Shown: in pieces, positions 53,941 to 62,947 of the stretch | How the letters are laid out: each line of letters opens with the position of its first letter | Numbering within the stretch: the stretch's first letter is position 1 | Source: Stutzerimonas xanthomarina | GTDB lineage: Bacteria; Pseudomonadota; Gammaproteobacteria; Pseudomonadales; Pseudomonadaceae | Length of the DNA: 64,000 nucleotides | NCBI RefSeq assembly: GCF_003935375.1 | Contig: NZ_RHQM01000009.1 | Span: 1 to 64,000 of the forward strand | Reading direction: 5' to 3' | Notes under the pieces: generated by a model | What the model saw: the letters and a program-made list of their open reading frames with translations, nothing else | What the model was told of the DNA's origin: nothing | The model's database searches: none | Position numbers and translations under genes: made by a program

Positions 53941-54759
53941 TCAACGGCCGCTGCGGGCCTGTTCGTAGAGCGGCATCACTTTCGGAATATTCGTCTTCAA
54001 CGCCGCGGTGCGGGTGGTGGACGACGGGTGCGTGCTCATGAACTCGGGCGGCGCCGAACCACCGGCCGAAGCCATCTTCTCCCACAGCGTGATCGCCGCA
54101 TTCGGGTTGTAGCCCGCGCGTGCCGCGAGCTCCAGGCCGATCAGATCCGCTTCGTTCTCGTTGCCGCGGCTGTTGGGCAGCGTCATCAGATATTCCACAC
54201 CCATGTTCGCCAGCTGCAGGCCGCCGGTCCCGACGCCCATGGCCGACCCCAGCTGCGTCGCCATCTGCACGCCATAGGCCTTGGACATAGCTTCGCGACC
54301 GTGCTCGCGCAATGCGTGGGCGATCTCGTGGCCCATCACGGCCGCGATCTCGTCGTCGGTGAGCTTCAGCTTCTCGATCAGGCCGGTGTAGAAGATGATC
54401 TTGCCGCCCGGGCCGCAGTTGGCGTTAAGCTCCGGGCTGTCGATGACGTTGACCTCCCAGTTCCATTGCGCGGCATCGGGGCGGAACACCGGCACCTTGG
54501 CGATCAGCCGCTGGGCAATACCGTTGACCCGCTTGGTGATTGCGCTGTTTTTCTCCAGCACACCCTTGCTTGACGCCGCACTGAGCGTCTCTTGATAAGA
54601 CTGGGCGTACATCTGGTTGACCTGCTCGGTCGACAGCATGCTGAACATGTACTGCTTGCGGTCGACGCCTACGGCGCCGCCGCTGGTGGTGTTGACGGCC
54701 TGACAGCCCGCCAGCACGGCAGCGGCGACCAACAGCGACAATCTGTGCGGTTTGAACAT
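53941..54759 (-). CDS. M48-family lipoprotein metalloprotease (LoiP/YggG-like)
   Basis: A 272-residue envelope protease. MFKPHRLSLLVAAAVLAGC gives Cys19 in a lipobox. The zinc motif HEIAHALREHGRE with a downstream Glu (ENEADLIGLELAARAGYNP) is intact, and NANCGPGGKIIFYTGLIEKL is typical. LoiP-type lipoproteins degrade misfolded outer-membrane proteins. It is followed on the other side by the MITE-like element and the chemoreceptor. Confidence 0.92.
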   Translation of the reverse strand: MFKPHRLSLLVAAAVLAGCQAVNTTSGGAVGVDRKQYMFSMLSTEQVNQMYAQSYQETLSAASSKGVLEKNSAITKRVNGIAQRLIAKVPVFRPDAAQWNWEVNVIDSPELNANCGPGGKIIFYTGLIEKLKLTDDEIAAVMGHEIAHALREHGREAMSKAYGVQMATQLGSAMGVGTGGLQLANMGVEYLMTLPNSRGNENEADLIGLELAARAGYNPNAAITLWEKMASAGGSAPPEFMSTHPSSTTRTAALKTNIPKVMPLYEQARSGR

Positions 54760-54790
54760 CGAGTCTCTCCGGAAAACCTGCGCCGTATCC

Positions 54791-54984
54791 TAGGGTCTGT
54801 TCCCGTTTCGTCGCAAGCCACGTTGCTGCGCCAAATGGCGCCATGGCCGGGCGGCGTTCCGCAGGCGCGGGACGCAGGTAATGGTGGTCCCCTTGCCAAG
54901 TCCCGCAACGCCGCGTGGCGCCATTTGCCGCGCAACCCGCAGGGCCGGGCGGCGCGGCCGCGTACGAAACGGGAACAGACCCTA
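54791..54984. mobile_element. MITE-like palindromic element flanked by TA
   Basis: About 194 bases with perfect terminal inverted repeats. The left end GGGTCTGTTCCCGTTTCGT (from 54793) is mirrored on the right and ends at 54982, flanked on both sides by TA (a possible target duplication, as with IS630 or IS427-type elements). Inside, CAAATGGCGCCA (54832-54843) pairs with TGGCGCCATTTG (54916-54927), extending the dyad. It encodes no transposase and would need one in trans. Confidence 0.8.
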
Positions 54985-55081
54985 TCGCGGCCCCCCCTGT
55001 CAGGCAACCGAACGTACCGCTGCAGTTGTCGCAAATCCTGCCGATAGCCTCCTTATCCGCTGCGCAATTGGAGTTCCGCAC

Positions 55082-57211
55082 ATGTTCAGATCCATCCAGA
55101 CCGCCTTCGCCGCACTGGCCGGCGCCTGCACCCTGGCCGTGATCGCCGCACTTCTGCTGTATGCGATGGTTTCCGGAATGCGCAGCCAGGCGCTGGTCGA
55201 GGAGCGGACCCGTTCGCTGATCGACGGCATGGTCGAGCAGCGCGTCACCGCCCTCGCCCAGACCCAGGTCAGCCGCATCCAGGCACAACTCCAGGCCCCC
55301 CTGCAGATCGCCACAGGCCTCGCTCGAGTACACACCCTGACCGGCCTCAGTGATGACGAAGGGATGCCGATGGCCAACCTGACGCGCGAAGAGCTGATCA
55401 ATCTGGCGCGACAGACCCTGCTCGAGAACCCTAATCTGACCAGCACCTACATCGCCTGGGAGCCCAACGGCGTGGACGTCAACGACCTCATGTACCGCGG
55501 CGACGCCCCGGGCATGGTCGACGGCCGCTTCGCCAGCTGGATCTACCGCGACGCCAGCGGCCAGATGGTGGTCGACAAGCTCACCGACATCGAGGACACC
55601 CGCCTGCTGGAAACCGGCGTGCGCGCCGGCGAGTACTACCTCTGCCCGCGCGAGCAGCTCAAGCCCTGCGTAGGCGATCCAGCACCCTACGAGATGAATG
55701 GCAAGACGTCGCTGCTGTCGTCGTTCAATGCGCCGATCATAATCGAGGGCAAGTTCCACGGTATCGTCGGCGCGGACATCAGCGTCGACTTCATCCAACA
55801 GCTGCTGAGCGACGCCAACACCCAGCTCTACGGTGGCGTCGGCCAGATCGCGCTGATATCCAACAACGGCCGCCTTGCCGCCTACAGCCGCGACACCAGC
55901 CTTATCGGCAAGCCCGCCGCACAGATACTCGACGCCGAGGAGCAGGCACTGGTCAAGCAGTTACCGGCCGGTCAGACCCACTATCGAATCGATCAGGCCC
56001 GTGGCCGCGTCGCGCTGTTCTTGCCGTTTTCCTTTGCCGGCACCGAGGCCCGCTGGGTGCTGATGCTGGAGCTGCCGACCGCCGAGGTGATGAAGGAGCT
56101 GGACCAGTTGATGGTCGCCCTCGCCGACGAAAGCCGCAGCAGCCTTGCCACCATGCTGGTCATCGGTGTGCTGATCGGCCTTGCCGGTCTGCTGGCGATC
56201 TGGCTGATCAGCCGCCGCATCACCCGCCCGCTGCGCGAAATGGTGGTCATGCTGGACAACATCGGCCAGGGCGAAGGCGACCTGACCCAGCGCCTGAACA
56301 TCGACAGTCGCAACGAGCTAGGCCAGATCGCCGCCGGCTTCAACGCCTTCCTCGCGCGCCTGCAGGGCATGATCGGCGAGGTCGTCAGCTCGGTGCAGAA
56401 GGTCAGTGATGCCTCCGAGCACACCGCCGACATCGCCATCCGTACCGACAAGGGCGTGCAGACCCAGCTGGCGGAAATCGAGCTGGTGGCCACTGCCGTG
56501 CACGAAATGACCGCCACCGCCCAGGACGTTGCGCGCAACGCGACCCAGGCCGCCGAAGCCGCCAACAATGCCGATCGCGCGGCCAATCAGGGCCGGCACA
56601 TCGTGCAGGACACCGGCTCGACCATCACGGAACTGGCCGACGAGATCGGCCGCGCGGTGGAGGTGGTGCAGACGCTGGCCCGCGACAGCGAGAACATCGA
56701 CGCCATCCTGGTGACCATTCGCAGCATTGCCGAGCAAACCAACCTGCTCGCCCTAAACGCGGCAATCGAGGCCGCCCGCGCCGGCGAGCAGGGACGCGGC
56801 TTCGCCGTCGTGGCCGACGAGGTCCGTAACCTGGCGCAGAAGACGCAGCAGGCGACCGGCGAGATCCAGCAGATGATCCAGCAGCTGCAGAACGGCACGC
56901 GGGATGTGGTGCAGGTGATGGAGCAGAGTCAGAGCCGCACCCAGCGCAGCGTCGAGCAGGCGGATGCCGCGGCCGAGGCGCTGCAGGCGATCACCCAGGC
57001 GGTCTCCTTGATCAACGACATGAACAACCAGATCGCCAGTGCCGCCGAGGAGCAGAGCGCGGTGGCCGAAGACATCAACCGCAACGTCACCAACATCGGT
57101 CAGGTCGCGCAGGAAGTTGCCGGTGGCGCCGAGGAAGCCAGCCAGGCCAGTGCCGGGTTGACGCGCCTGGCCGAACAGCAGCGTCGCCTGATCAACCAGT
57201 TCAGGGTGTGA
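55082..57211 (+). CDS. Methyl-accepting chemotaxis protein with dCache domain
   Basis: A 709-residue chemoreceptor. An N-terminal membrane segment ([18 protein letters not shown]) leads to a periplasmic dCache-type double PAS domain (about residues 40-360, with [31 protein letters not shown] and [15 protein letters not shown]). TM2 is [20 protein letters not shown], followed by HAMP and a signalling tip containing [20 protein letters not shown]. The ligand is unknown. ATG 55082 is used; the upstream open frame runs through the MITE and is discounted. A frame extension does not add a signal peptide. Confidence 0.9.
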   Translation: MFRSIQTAFAALAGACTLAVIAALLLYAMVSGMRSQALVEERTRSLIDGMVEQRVTALAQTQVSRIQAQLQAPLQIATGLARVHTLTGLSDDEGMPMANLTREELINLARQTLLENPNLTSTYIAWEPNGVDVNDLMYRGDAPGMVDGRFASWIYRDASGQMVVDKLTDIEDTRLLETGVRAGEYYLCPREQLKPCVGDPAPYEMNGKTSLLSSFNAPIIIEGKFHGIVGADISVDFIQQLLSDANTQLYGGVGQIALISNNGRLAAYSRDTSLIGKPAAQILDAEEQALVKQLPAGQTHYRIDQARGRVALFLPFSFAGTEARWVLMLELPTAEVMKELDQLMVALADESRSSLATMLVIGVLIGLAGLLAIWLISRRITRPLREMVVMLDNIGQGEGDLTQRLNIDSRNELGQIAAGFNAFLARLQGMIGEVVSSVQKVSDASEHTADIAIRTDKGVQTQLAEIELVATAVHEMTATAQDVARNATQAAEAANNADRAANQGRHIVQDTGSTITELADEIGRAVEVVQTLARDSENIDAILVTIRSIAEQTNLLALNAAIEAARAGEQGRGFAVVADEVRNLAQKTQQATGEIQQMIQQLQNGTRDVVQVMEQSQSRTQRSVEQADAAAEALQAITQAVSLINDMNNQIASAAEEQSAVAEDINRNVTNIGQVAQEVAGGAEEASQASAGLTRLAEQQRRLINQFRV

Positions 57212-57232
57212 GGACGACGCAGCCGCGCCGGT

Positions 57233-57850
57233 TCACGCCGGCGTGAGGCACTCCGGCCCGTCGATACGCGGGTCATTCACCACGGTTGCCAGTGGCCGCT
57301 CACGCAAGGCCGGCTGAGGCTGGGCCAGCAGCGCCTGCAATGTCTCGAGCGGCGTTTCGGGATCGAGCCAGGCGGCCTGCCCGGCTTCATTAAGCATCAG
57401 TGGCCGACGCAGCGTAGCCGCGGGCAGCGTCACCACGGCGGCGCTCAGATACGTATGACCCTGTACCGGATAGGCTTCCCAGAGTGCGGCGAAATAGCCG
57501 AGCGAGCCTTCGCTGGTCATCCAGTACGGGCGCTTGCGCGCCGAGCCACGCCACTCGTAGAAGCCGTTGGCCGGCAGCAACCCGCGCCGCTGGCGAAACG
57601 CCTCGCGAAACATAGGCTGTTCGCTGATGGTTTCTGCCCGGGCCTGGGCAGGGGTGCGCGTCAGATCGGTAAGCCAGGCCGGGGTCAGCCCCCAGCGCAC
57701 GCGGCTGAGCTGCAACTGCGCATCGACCTGACGCAACAGCAGCACCGAAGCGCCAGGCGCGAGGCTCCAGTGCGGTTGCTGATCAGAGGGGAAGCCGGGC
57801 AAGGCAGCGAAGTCCTGGCTCCAGCGGAAAAGGGCATAGCGACCGCACAT
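57233..57850 (-). CDS. SRAP-family abasic-site DNA-protein crosslinking protein (YedK/HMCES-like)
   Basis: A 205-residue SRAP protein. It begins MCGRYALFRW; after removal of Met1 the Cys2 forms a thiazolidine crosslink with abasic sites in single-stranded DNA. WGLTPAW, ARAETISEQPMFREAFRQRR and GFYEW are the further family motifs. Length fits YedK (~222). No LexA box was looked up. Convergent with the chemoreceptor gene. Confidence 0.93.
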   Translation of the reverse strand: MCGRYALFRWSQDFAALPGFPSDQQPHWSLAPGASVLLLRQVDAQLQLSRVRWGLTPAWLTDLTRTPAQARAETISEQPMFREAFRQRRGLLPANGFYEWRGSARKRPYWMTSEGSLGYFAALWEAYPVQGHTYLSAAVVTLPAATLRRPLMLNEAGQAAWLDPETPLETLQALLAQPQPALRERPLATVVNDPRIDGPECLTPA

Positions 57851-57861
57851 AAAAAGACTCG

Positions 57862-58125
57862 TCAGCAGATCAGTTCGCCGGGGTAACTCTCCGGTTCATC
57901 GCCCGGCAACGGCTCGGCGCCATTGTACGCAGCGATCAGCTGACGTGCCCGCTCGGCATCCGCATCCGCAACCATCAGTCCGAGCAGTCCGGCCGCCGGC
58001 AGCTCGCCCATGGCGCCGATCAGATGACTACCCGCCAAGAATGCCTCGATGCCCTCGGCAATCAACATGCCGCTGAGCATCTCCGCCTCCAGCAGATCGC
58101 GCGGCTCGTAGATACGCCGCATCAT
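57862..58125 (-). CDS. DUF2007-domain small protein (putative signal-transducing)
   Basis: An 87-residue protein. RRIYEPRDLLEAEMLSGMLIA followed by EGIEAFLAGSHLIGAMGELP matches DUF2007 (PII-like/ferredoxin-fold family). ATG 58125 has GGAGG at good spacing; a second ATG follows immediately. Its start overlaps the stop of the CPXCG gene (ATGA), so the two are translationally coupled. Confidence 0.85.
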   Translation of the reverse strand: MMRRIYEPRDLLEAEMLSGMLIAEGIEAFLAGSHLIGAMGELPAAGLLGLMVADADAERARQLIAAYNGAEPLPGDEPESYPGELIC

Positions 58126-58304
58126 TCGTCCTCCCCGCGGGTTTCCAGCTGCCACTGTTCACCGTCCGTACGCAGATCAAAGACGATCGGCCGGCAGCAC
58201 ACGGCGCAGTCCTCGATGTACTGCTGATCGCCCGCACTGAGATCGAGGACGGCCTCGACCGGCTCGCCACAATAAGGGCAATGAAAGAGCTGTGTTTCCA
58301 GCAT
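58122..58304 (-). CDS. CPXCG-motif cysteine-rich small protein
   Basis: A 60-residue zinc-ribbon-like protein with paired cysteines in FHCPYCGEPVEAVLDLS and YIEDCAVCCRPIVFDL, the CPXCG family. It probably binds zinc; function unknown. CGGAGG precedes ATG 58304. Coupled to the DUF2007 gene. Confidence 0.88.
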   Translation of the reverse strand: MLETQLFHCPYCGEPVEAVLDLSAGDQQYIEDCAVCCRPIVFDLRTDGEQWQLETRGEDE

Positions 58305-58545
58305 CGGTCCTCCGCGTGACTTGTCGCTATAATCGCCGTCTTTAAAGGTCGCTGATTCGAACCTTTAAGAAGACCGACTCGGTGTGTCCCGCAATTGGGC
58401 ACCCTGGGCCGCAAGTAGGGTTTCTCAGGCATGAGGCGAAACGGCCGTTTACTCGATGAGTATGAGCCAGCCGGCTCCGGTCCGTTCCGCGAATTGCCTG
58501 CCCACCGCTGCAGGCCCGTTCCTCGTTTCCTTTACAGAGAGCATG
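58305..58545. promoter_or_regulatory. Promoter/leader of the acyltransferase gene
   Basis: TATAAT (58328-58333) is a perfect -10 element, although no -35 lies at the usual distance. It is followed by a hairpin-forming stretch (TTAAAGGT...ACCTTTAA, about 58341-58368) and ACCCT/AGGGT pairing further on. The leader before the chosen start is then over 150 bases, unusually long. Confidence 0.4.
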
Positions 58546-59709
58546 ATGGACGAATTCGAAGCCATCCGACCCTACGCCGACGCCGAAGTACCGCTAGTCA
58601 TGGCGCGCCTGTTCGCCGATCGCGAGTTTCTCGACATTCTGGCGCACTTCCGTTTTCCGCGGCTGGCCGACAGCATGGGCTGGCTGATCAAGCCAGTCAT
58701 CTCGCGGCGGTTGCGCAAACAGTTCGCCAGTATCCGCACGGTGGATGCACTGCAGCACAAGATCGAAGCTTACATCGACCGCACCATCGAACGTGCTACC
58801 GACGGCGTCACCTTTACCGGGCTCGAGCAGCTTCAGCAGGGCCGAGCCTATCTGTTCCTGGCCAACCACCGCGACATCGTCATGGACCCGGCGTTCGTCA
58901 ACTATGCGGTCTATCAGGCCGGCATCCGCACCCCGCGCATCGCCATCGGCGACAACCTGCTGCAGCGCCCCTTCGTCAGCGACCTGATGCGTCTGAACAA
59001 GAGCTTCATCGTGCGCCGTTCCATCAGCGGTCGGCGCGAGAAACTGGCGGCTTACCAGGTGCTGTCGGCGTACATCAACCATTCGATCCGCAACGATGGC
59101 GAGTCGGTGTGGATCGCCCAGGCCGAAGGTCGCGCGAAGGATGGGGACGACCGCACCGATTCGGCGATCCTCAAGATGCTGCACATGAGCCGCAAGGACG
59201 AGGCGTTCGCAGACGCACTGGCGGCACTGCGCCCGGTGCCGGTGGCGATCAGCTACGAATACGACCCATGCGATCAGGCCAAGGCCCGCGAGCTGTATAT
59301 CCGCGCCACCACTGGCACCTACAGCAAGGCACCGGGCGAGGACGACGCGAGCATTGCCCTGGGCATCACCGGCTACAAGGGGCGCGTGCACATCGCCTTC
59401 GGCACGCCCATGGAAAGTGTGCCCGAGGATGCCAAGCAGATGGCTCTGGCGCTGGATCGGCAGATTCTCGGCAGCTACCGGCTGTTCCCGGTGCACTACC
59501 TCGCGTACCGCCTGTGGGACGACCGTGACCCGGAACTCCAGGTACCCAGCGCCGCCGAACTGTTCAGTCGCGAAGAAGTGGAGCGCGCCGAAGCCGAATG
59601 GAGCAAGCGTCTCGCTGCCTGCCCGAGCGTGCAGCAGCCCTATCTGATTCAGCAGTACGCCATGCCGGTGCGCAATCAGTTCCGGCTCAACGCCGGTCTG
59701 GAACCCTGA
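58546..59709 (+). CDS. PlsC-family acyltransferase
   Basis: A 387-residue protein related to 1-acyl-glycerol-3-phosphate acyltransferases. The catalytic region is YLFLANHRDIVMDPAFVNYA (about residues 98-117), with a His-Arg-Asp triplet, and the acceptor motif is SVWIAQAEGRAKDGDDRTD. There is no obvious N-terminal membrane anchor, unlike OlsA and YihG-type enzymes. ATG 58546 (MDEFEAIRPYADAEV) is preferred because GAGAG lies ahead of it; an in-frame ATG one codon earlier and one at 58456 are alternatives. Substrate unknown. Confidence 0.82.
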   Translation: MDEFEAIRPYADAEVPLVMARLFADREFLDILAHFRFPRLADSMGWLIKPVISRRLRKQFASIRTVDALQHKIEAYIDRTIERATDGVTFTGLEQLQQGRAYLFLANHRDIVMDPAFVNYAVYQAGIRTPRIAIGDNLLQRPFVSDLMRLNKSFIVRRSISGRREKLAAYQVLSAYINHSIRNDGESVWIAQAEGRAKDGDDRTDSAILKMLHMSRKDEAFADALAALRPVPVAISYEYDPCDQAKARELYIRATTGTYSKAPGEDDASIALGITGYKGRVHIAFGTPMESVPEDAKQMALALDRQILGSYRLFPVHYLAYRLWDDRDPELQVPSAAELFSREEVERAEAEWSKRLAACPSVQQPYLIQQYAMPVRNQFRLNAGLEP

Positions 59710-59714
59710 ACCCG

Positions 59715-59746
59715 AAAGGCCCGCAGTACCTGATCCGCGGGCCTTT
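59715..59746. terminator. Bidirectional terminator after the acyltransferase
   Basis: AAAGGCCCGC (59715-59724) pairs perfectly with GCGGGCCTTT (59737-59746). It can serve both the acyltransferase and the convergent small membrane protein. Confidence 0.85.
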
Positions 59747-59765
59747 CAGCGAATCGAAAACACGT

Positions 59766-60038
59766 TCAGAGCAGCCGTGAGGCCATCGACAGCCCCAAGC
59801 CGAGCAGCAGTCCAGCCCCGCCTACCCTGTTGAACAGCTGATTGACGCGCTGAGTCGCGCCATCGCTCGTCGACGCCGTTTCCAGTGCGGAAGCGACGAG
59901 CGGCCGCCGCAGGGCGCGTGTCTCTCGCCACTGCGTCGCCAATAGCAACCAGCCGCCGCACAGCGCGCACAGCAGCGCCAGCCCGTTGAGAAGTAATGCT
60001 GGGGCGATCACCAGCCCCGACTGCGCATGTAACACCAT
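59766..60038 (-). CDS. Small membrane protein, unknown
   Basis: A 90-residue protein with two hydrophobic helices: VIAPALLLNGLALLCALCGG at the N-terminus and GAGLLLGLGLSMASRLL at the end, joined by a basic cytosolic loop (QWRETRALRRPL). Conserved-looking but unrecognised. ATG 60038 has GAGGAAAA at the edge of useful spacing. Convergent with the acyltransferase and sharing its terminator. Confidence 0.6.
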   Translation of the reverse strand: MVLHAQSGLVIAPALLLNGLALLCALCGGWLLLATQWRETRALRRPLVASALETASTSDGATQRVNQLFNRVGGAGLLLGLGLSMASRLL

Positions 60039-60414
60039 CCAGATTTTCCTCTCTTCGAAGTCGCCCAGGCAGCCACGTAGTGTATCCAGACGCCCGCCAG
60101 GATTCCGAATTCCCCGACGGAGCGATGTCAGCTCTGCACCATTATCAGGCCAGCTTATGACGCGCTCTTCACCGGTCGGCCTTGACTAAAGGTCGGGCGC
60201 GCCGTCACCCTCGGCATACCTCGAAACGGCGAAATAGAGCCTGTGCGGGGGCGGCAGCCAAATGCGATAACGGTCGATGGACAAGCATCCCTTTCCATCG
60301 AGCGGTTATCCGCAACCCAGGCGCTGCAGGCACAGCTCTTCAGGCCGAATCACATGGCGCAGCAGCAGCGAGCGCCACGGGGAATCAGCTATTCAGAAAT
60401 GACAGGACGAGATA
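60039..60414. other. Intergenic region upstream of the DUF1329 gene
   Basis: About 375 bases without a convincing gene. Short open frames have no ribosome-binding sites. It presumably holds divergent promoters for the small membrane protein and the DUF1329 gene; no clear regulatory motif was found. Confidence 0.4.
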
Positions 60415-61776
60415 ATGAAAATAACAATGTTCACAACCGGAGCGCTCACGCTTTCACTGCTGGCCAGTAACGTCATGGCTGCGGTGTCCGAAACCGAGGC
60501 GGCCCGCCTCGGCAACGAACTGACGCCGATCGGCGCGGAGAAGTCCGGCAACGCTGCAGGTACCATTCCGGCCTGGACCGGCGGACTGGCTCAGGACGCT
60601 GCGGCGGTGACGCCAGACGGTTTCGTCGGCGACCCTTACGCCAGCGACAAGCCGAAGTTCACCATCACGGCGCAGAACTACGAGCAGTACAAGGACAACC
60701 TGACGCCTGGGCAGATCGCCATGCTCAAGCGCTATCCGGACAGCTACCGCCTGCCGGTCTACGAGACACGCCGCAGCGCGGCCATGCCCCAGCATGTCTA
60801 TGACGCCGCCGCGCGCAATGCCACGCAGACCAACATGGTCCGCGGCGGCAATGGCCTGGAAAACTTCGAGAAGGCCGTCGCCTTCCCGATTCCCAAGGAC
60901 GGCCTGGAAGTCGCCTGGAACCACATCACCCGCTACCGCGGCGGCTCGGCGCGGCGCGTCGTCGCCCAGGCCACGCCACAGGTGAACGGCAGCTTCAGCC
61001 TGGTTAAGTTCGTCGACGAGGTGGTCTATACCGACACCCTGACCGACTACAACCCCGAGAAGCACGGCAACGTGCTGTTCTACTTCAAGCAGCAGGTCAC
61101 CGAGCCGTCCCGCCTGGCCGGCAACGTGCTGCTGGTACACGAGACCCTCGACCAGGTGAAGGAACCGCGCATGGCGTGGATCTACAACGCCGGCCAGCGC
61201 CGTGTACGCCGCGCCCCGCAGGTCGCCTATGACGGCCCGGGCACTGCAGCCGACGGTCTGCGCACATCCGACAACCTGGACATGTTCAACGGTGCGCCGG
61301 ACCGCTACGACTGGAAGCTGATCGGCAAGAAAGAGGTGTACATCCCCTACAACTCCTACCGCCTGGATTCGCCCGAGCTCAAGTACGAAGACGTCGTCAA
61401 GGCCGGCCATATCAATCAGGACCTGACCCGCTACGAGCTGCACCGCGTATGGGAAGTGGAAGCCACGCTGAAGTCGGGTGAGCGCCACATCTATGCCAAG
61501 CGCCACTTCTTCATCGACGAAGACACCTGGCAAGCTGCGGTGATCGACCATTACGACGGCCGCAACCAGCTATGGCGCGTCGCCGAGGCGCACAGTCTGT
61601 ACTTCTACAACGTCCAGGTTCCGCTGTACTCGATGGAGACCCTGTACGACCTCATCTCTGGCCGCTACCTGGTCATGGGCATGAAGAACGAAGAGAAGAA
61701 CCCCTACACCTACAACTACAAGGCCAACTCCAACCAGTACACCCCGGCTGCCCTGCGCAACTCCGGCGTTCGCTGA
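60415..61776 (+). CDS. DUF1329-domain outer-membrane lipid-handling protein
   Basis: A 453-residue secreted protein. The signal peptide is MKITMFTTGALTLSLLASNV with cleavage after VMA. The DUF1329 core includes EAARLGNELTPIGAEKSGN, GTIPAWTGGL, YPDSYRLPVYETRRSAAMPQ, PGQIAMLKRYPDS and AWIYNAGQRRVRRAPQVAYD. DUF1329 proteins have a LolA/LolB-like fold and usually occur with a DUF1302 outer-membrane partner (phenotypes in hydrophobic compound transfer); no such partner is adjacent here. AGGACGAGATA precedes ATG 60415. Confidence 0.9.
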   Translation: MKITMFTTGALTLSLLASNVMAAVSETEAARLGNELTPIGAEKSGNAAGTIPAWTGGLAQDAAAVTPDGFVGDPYASDKPKFTITAQNYEQYKDNLTPGQIAMLKRYPDSYRLPVYETRRSAAMPQHVYDAAARNATQTNMVRGGNGLENFEKAVAFPIPKDGLEVAWNHITRYRGGSARRVVAQATPQVNGSFSLVKFVDEVVYTDTLTDYNPEKHGNVLFYFKQQVTEPSRLAGNVLLVHETLDQVKEPRMAWIYNAGQRRVRRAPQVAYDGPGTAADGLRTSDNLDMFNGAPDRYDWKLIGKKEVYIPYNSYRLDSPELKYEDVVKAGHINQDLTRYELHRVWEVEATLKSGERHIYAKRHFFIDEDTWQAAVIDHYDGRNQLWRVAEAHSLYFYNVQVPLYSMETLYDLISGRYLVMGMKNEEKNPYTYNYKANSNQYTPAALRNSGVR

Positions 61777-61794
61777 TTCGACTGGCTACACGCG

Positions 61795-61822
61795 ACGCCC
61801 CGCTGATCGCGGGGCGTTTTCG
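61795..61822 (+). terminator. Terminator of the DUF1329 gene
   Basis: ACGCCCCGC (61795-61803) pairs perfectly with GCGGGGCGT (61809-61817), followed by TTTTCG. It begins 18 bases after the stop codon. Confidence 0.88.
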
Positions 61823-61843
61823 TTTACGCCCCGTGAAAACGAA

Positions 61844-61877
61844 GAAACCCTGCCAGGCGGGGCCATGGCAGGGTTTC
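61844..61877 (-). terminator. Terminator of the YajG-like gene
   Basis: GAAACCCTGCCA (61844-61855) pairs perfectly with TGGCAGGGTTTC (61866-61877). On the minus strand it is followed by TTCGTTTTC, serving the lipoprotein gene that ends at 61918. Confidence 0.85.
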
Positions 61878-61917
61878 GGATCGGCAGGACCGGCGAGTTG
61901 TGCGTATCGCTGGCGAC

Positions 61918-62502
61918 TTACTCGGCTAGCAGGCGACCGATATTGTCGTCGCGGAAGACGCGGGTCAGCGCATCGCTCAACACATCGGTGACCAGCTTGG
62001 TGTTGGTCTGCTCGTTCGGCGCCATGCCGAAACGCTGGTTCAGCGAGGCACCATAGCGGCCGTTGTAGCGTTTACCGGCGTTCTGCACTTCGATCTTCAG
62101 CGTCGCGCCAATATTGGCCTCGGTCACGTACAGGCCTTCTTTCGGCGACTGGTACTTCAGCTCCGCGAGGGTTAGGGTCAGCTGCGGCGCGTTGTAGGCG
62201 TTGGGCGACGGGGTGAAGCCGAGCAGGCGCACCGCCGCTTCGGTCTGAGCCTGCAGCTTGGGTATGACCTTGGCACTTGGCACGATCACCGCGCTGGTTT
62301 CCGGGTAAAGGCCGCCACGGGTGCCAAGGGTCGGCGAGGGGCGCGCATCGACCACGCGTACGACGACCGGCTGGCCCTGGCCGACAGGATTGATGGTGCC
62401 ATTGAGTTTGGGGTTCGGATCGAGCTGCTGGGGGCTGTGGGCACAGCCTACGAGACTCATTCCAAGAACGGTGACAAAACCGAACAACAGGCGTTGCAGC
62501 AT
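61918..62502 (-). CDS. YajG-family lipoprotein
   Basis: A 194-residue lipoprotein: MLQRLLFGFVTVLGMSLVGC gives the lipobox Cys20. VVVRVVDARPSPTLGTRGGL and YGASLNQRFGMAPNEQTNTK are typical of the YajG family. Function not settled; an outer-membrane localisation is likely from residue after Cys (Ala). ATG 62502 has a GGAGAAA site. Confidence 0.9.
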   Translation of the reverse strand: MLQRLLFGFVTVLGMSLVGCAHSPQQLDPNPKLNGTINPVGQGQPVVVRVVDARPSPTLGTRGGLYPETSAVIVPSAKVIPKLQAQTEAAVRLLGFTPSPNAYNAPQLTLTLAELKYQSPKEGLYVTEANIGATLKIEVQNAGKRYNGRYGASLNQRFGMAPNEQTNTKLVTDVLSDALTRVFRDDNIGRLLAE

Positions 62503-62669
62503 GCTGTTTTCTCCAGGTTAGGGGCGACGAGTGCGGCGCAGTATACCCAGCGGTACGACGCGCCGACAGTGATGCGATTCAGACCGATGGCAGTGCTGCG
62601 CCGTTCATTTAATGCGGCTGTCACAGAGCCCTGCGATAAGGGAGCATCTCTTCGCCAGGAGTGAAACCC

Positions 62670-62861
62670 ATGCGCCAGATCCTTTCGCTGCTGCGCCGCC
62701 GCAAGCCCCGTCATTTCGCCCTGCTCGACGAACAGGGGCGCTGCCGCATGCTGCTGAGCAGTGCCGGCCGGCCCGATGGCGAGAACTGGGTGGAGGTCGA
62801 GGAAGCGCGTCTGAGCTGGATTGGCCGGCATCTTCCCACCGACTGCGAACGCGCGGCCTGA
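62670..62861 (+). CDS. Small hypothetical protein near mqo
   Basis: A 63-residue basic protein, MRQILSLLRRRKPRHFALLD followed by WVEVEEARLSWIGRHLP. AGGAG lies eight bases ahead of ATG 62670; a GTG at 62661 is the alternative. Similar small proteins occur next to mqo in other pseudomonads. No motif shows its function. Confidence 0.65.
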   Translation: MRQILSLLRRRKPRHFALLDEQGRCRMLLSSAGRPDGENWVEVEEARLSWIGRHLPTDCERAA

Positions 62862-62889
62862 GCGGCAACAGGCGCTTTGTTCAGGGCAC

Positions 62890-62922
62890 AAAAAAGCCCC
62901 GTAGGTTCGTACGGGGCTTTTC
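62890..62922. terminator. Bidirectional terminator of the small gene and mqo
   Basis: AGCCCCGTA (62895-62903) pairs perfectly with TACGGGGCT (62910-62918), with A- and T-tracts on either side. Both the plus-strand small gene and the minus-strand mqo end here. Confidence 0.9.
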
Positions 62923-62947
62923 GTTCAAGCCGGGAATGGCCTGCTGG

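Noticed and set aside
54881..55081. N-terminal extension of the chemoreceptor through the MITE
   Set aside because: The added residues derive from the transposon repeat, and ATG 55082 fits a normal chemoreceptor N-terminus.
58345..58375. Possible tRNA T-loop (TTCGAA)
   Set aside because: The flanking bases do not form a T-stem and no acceptor or anticodon arm exists on either strand.
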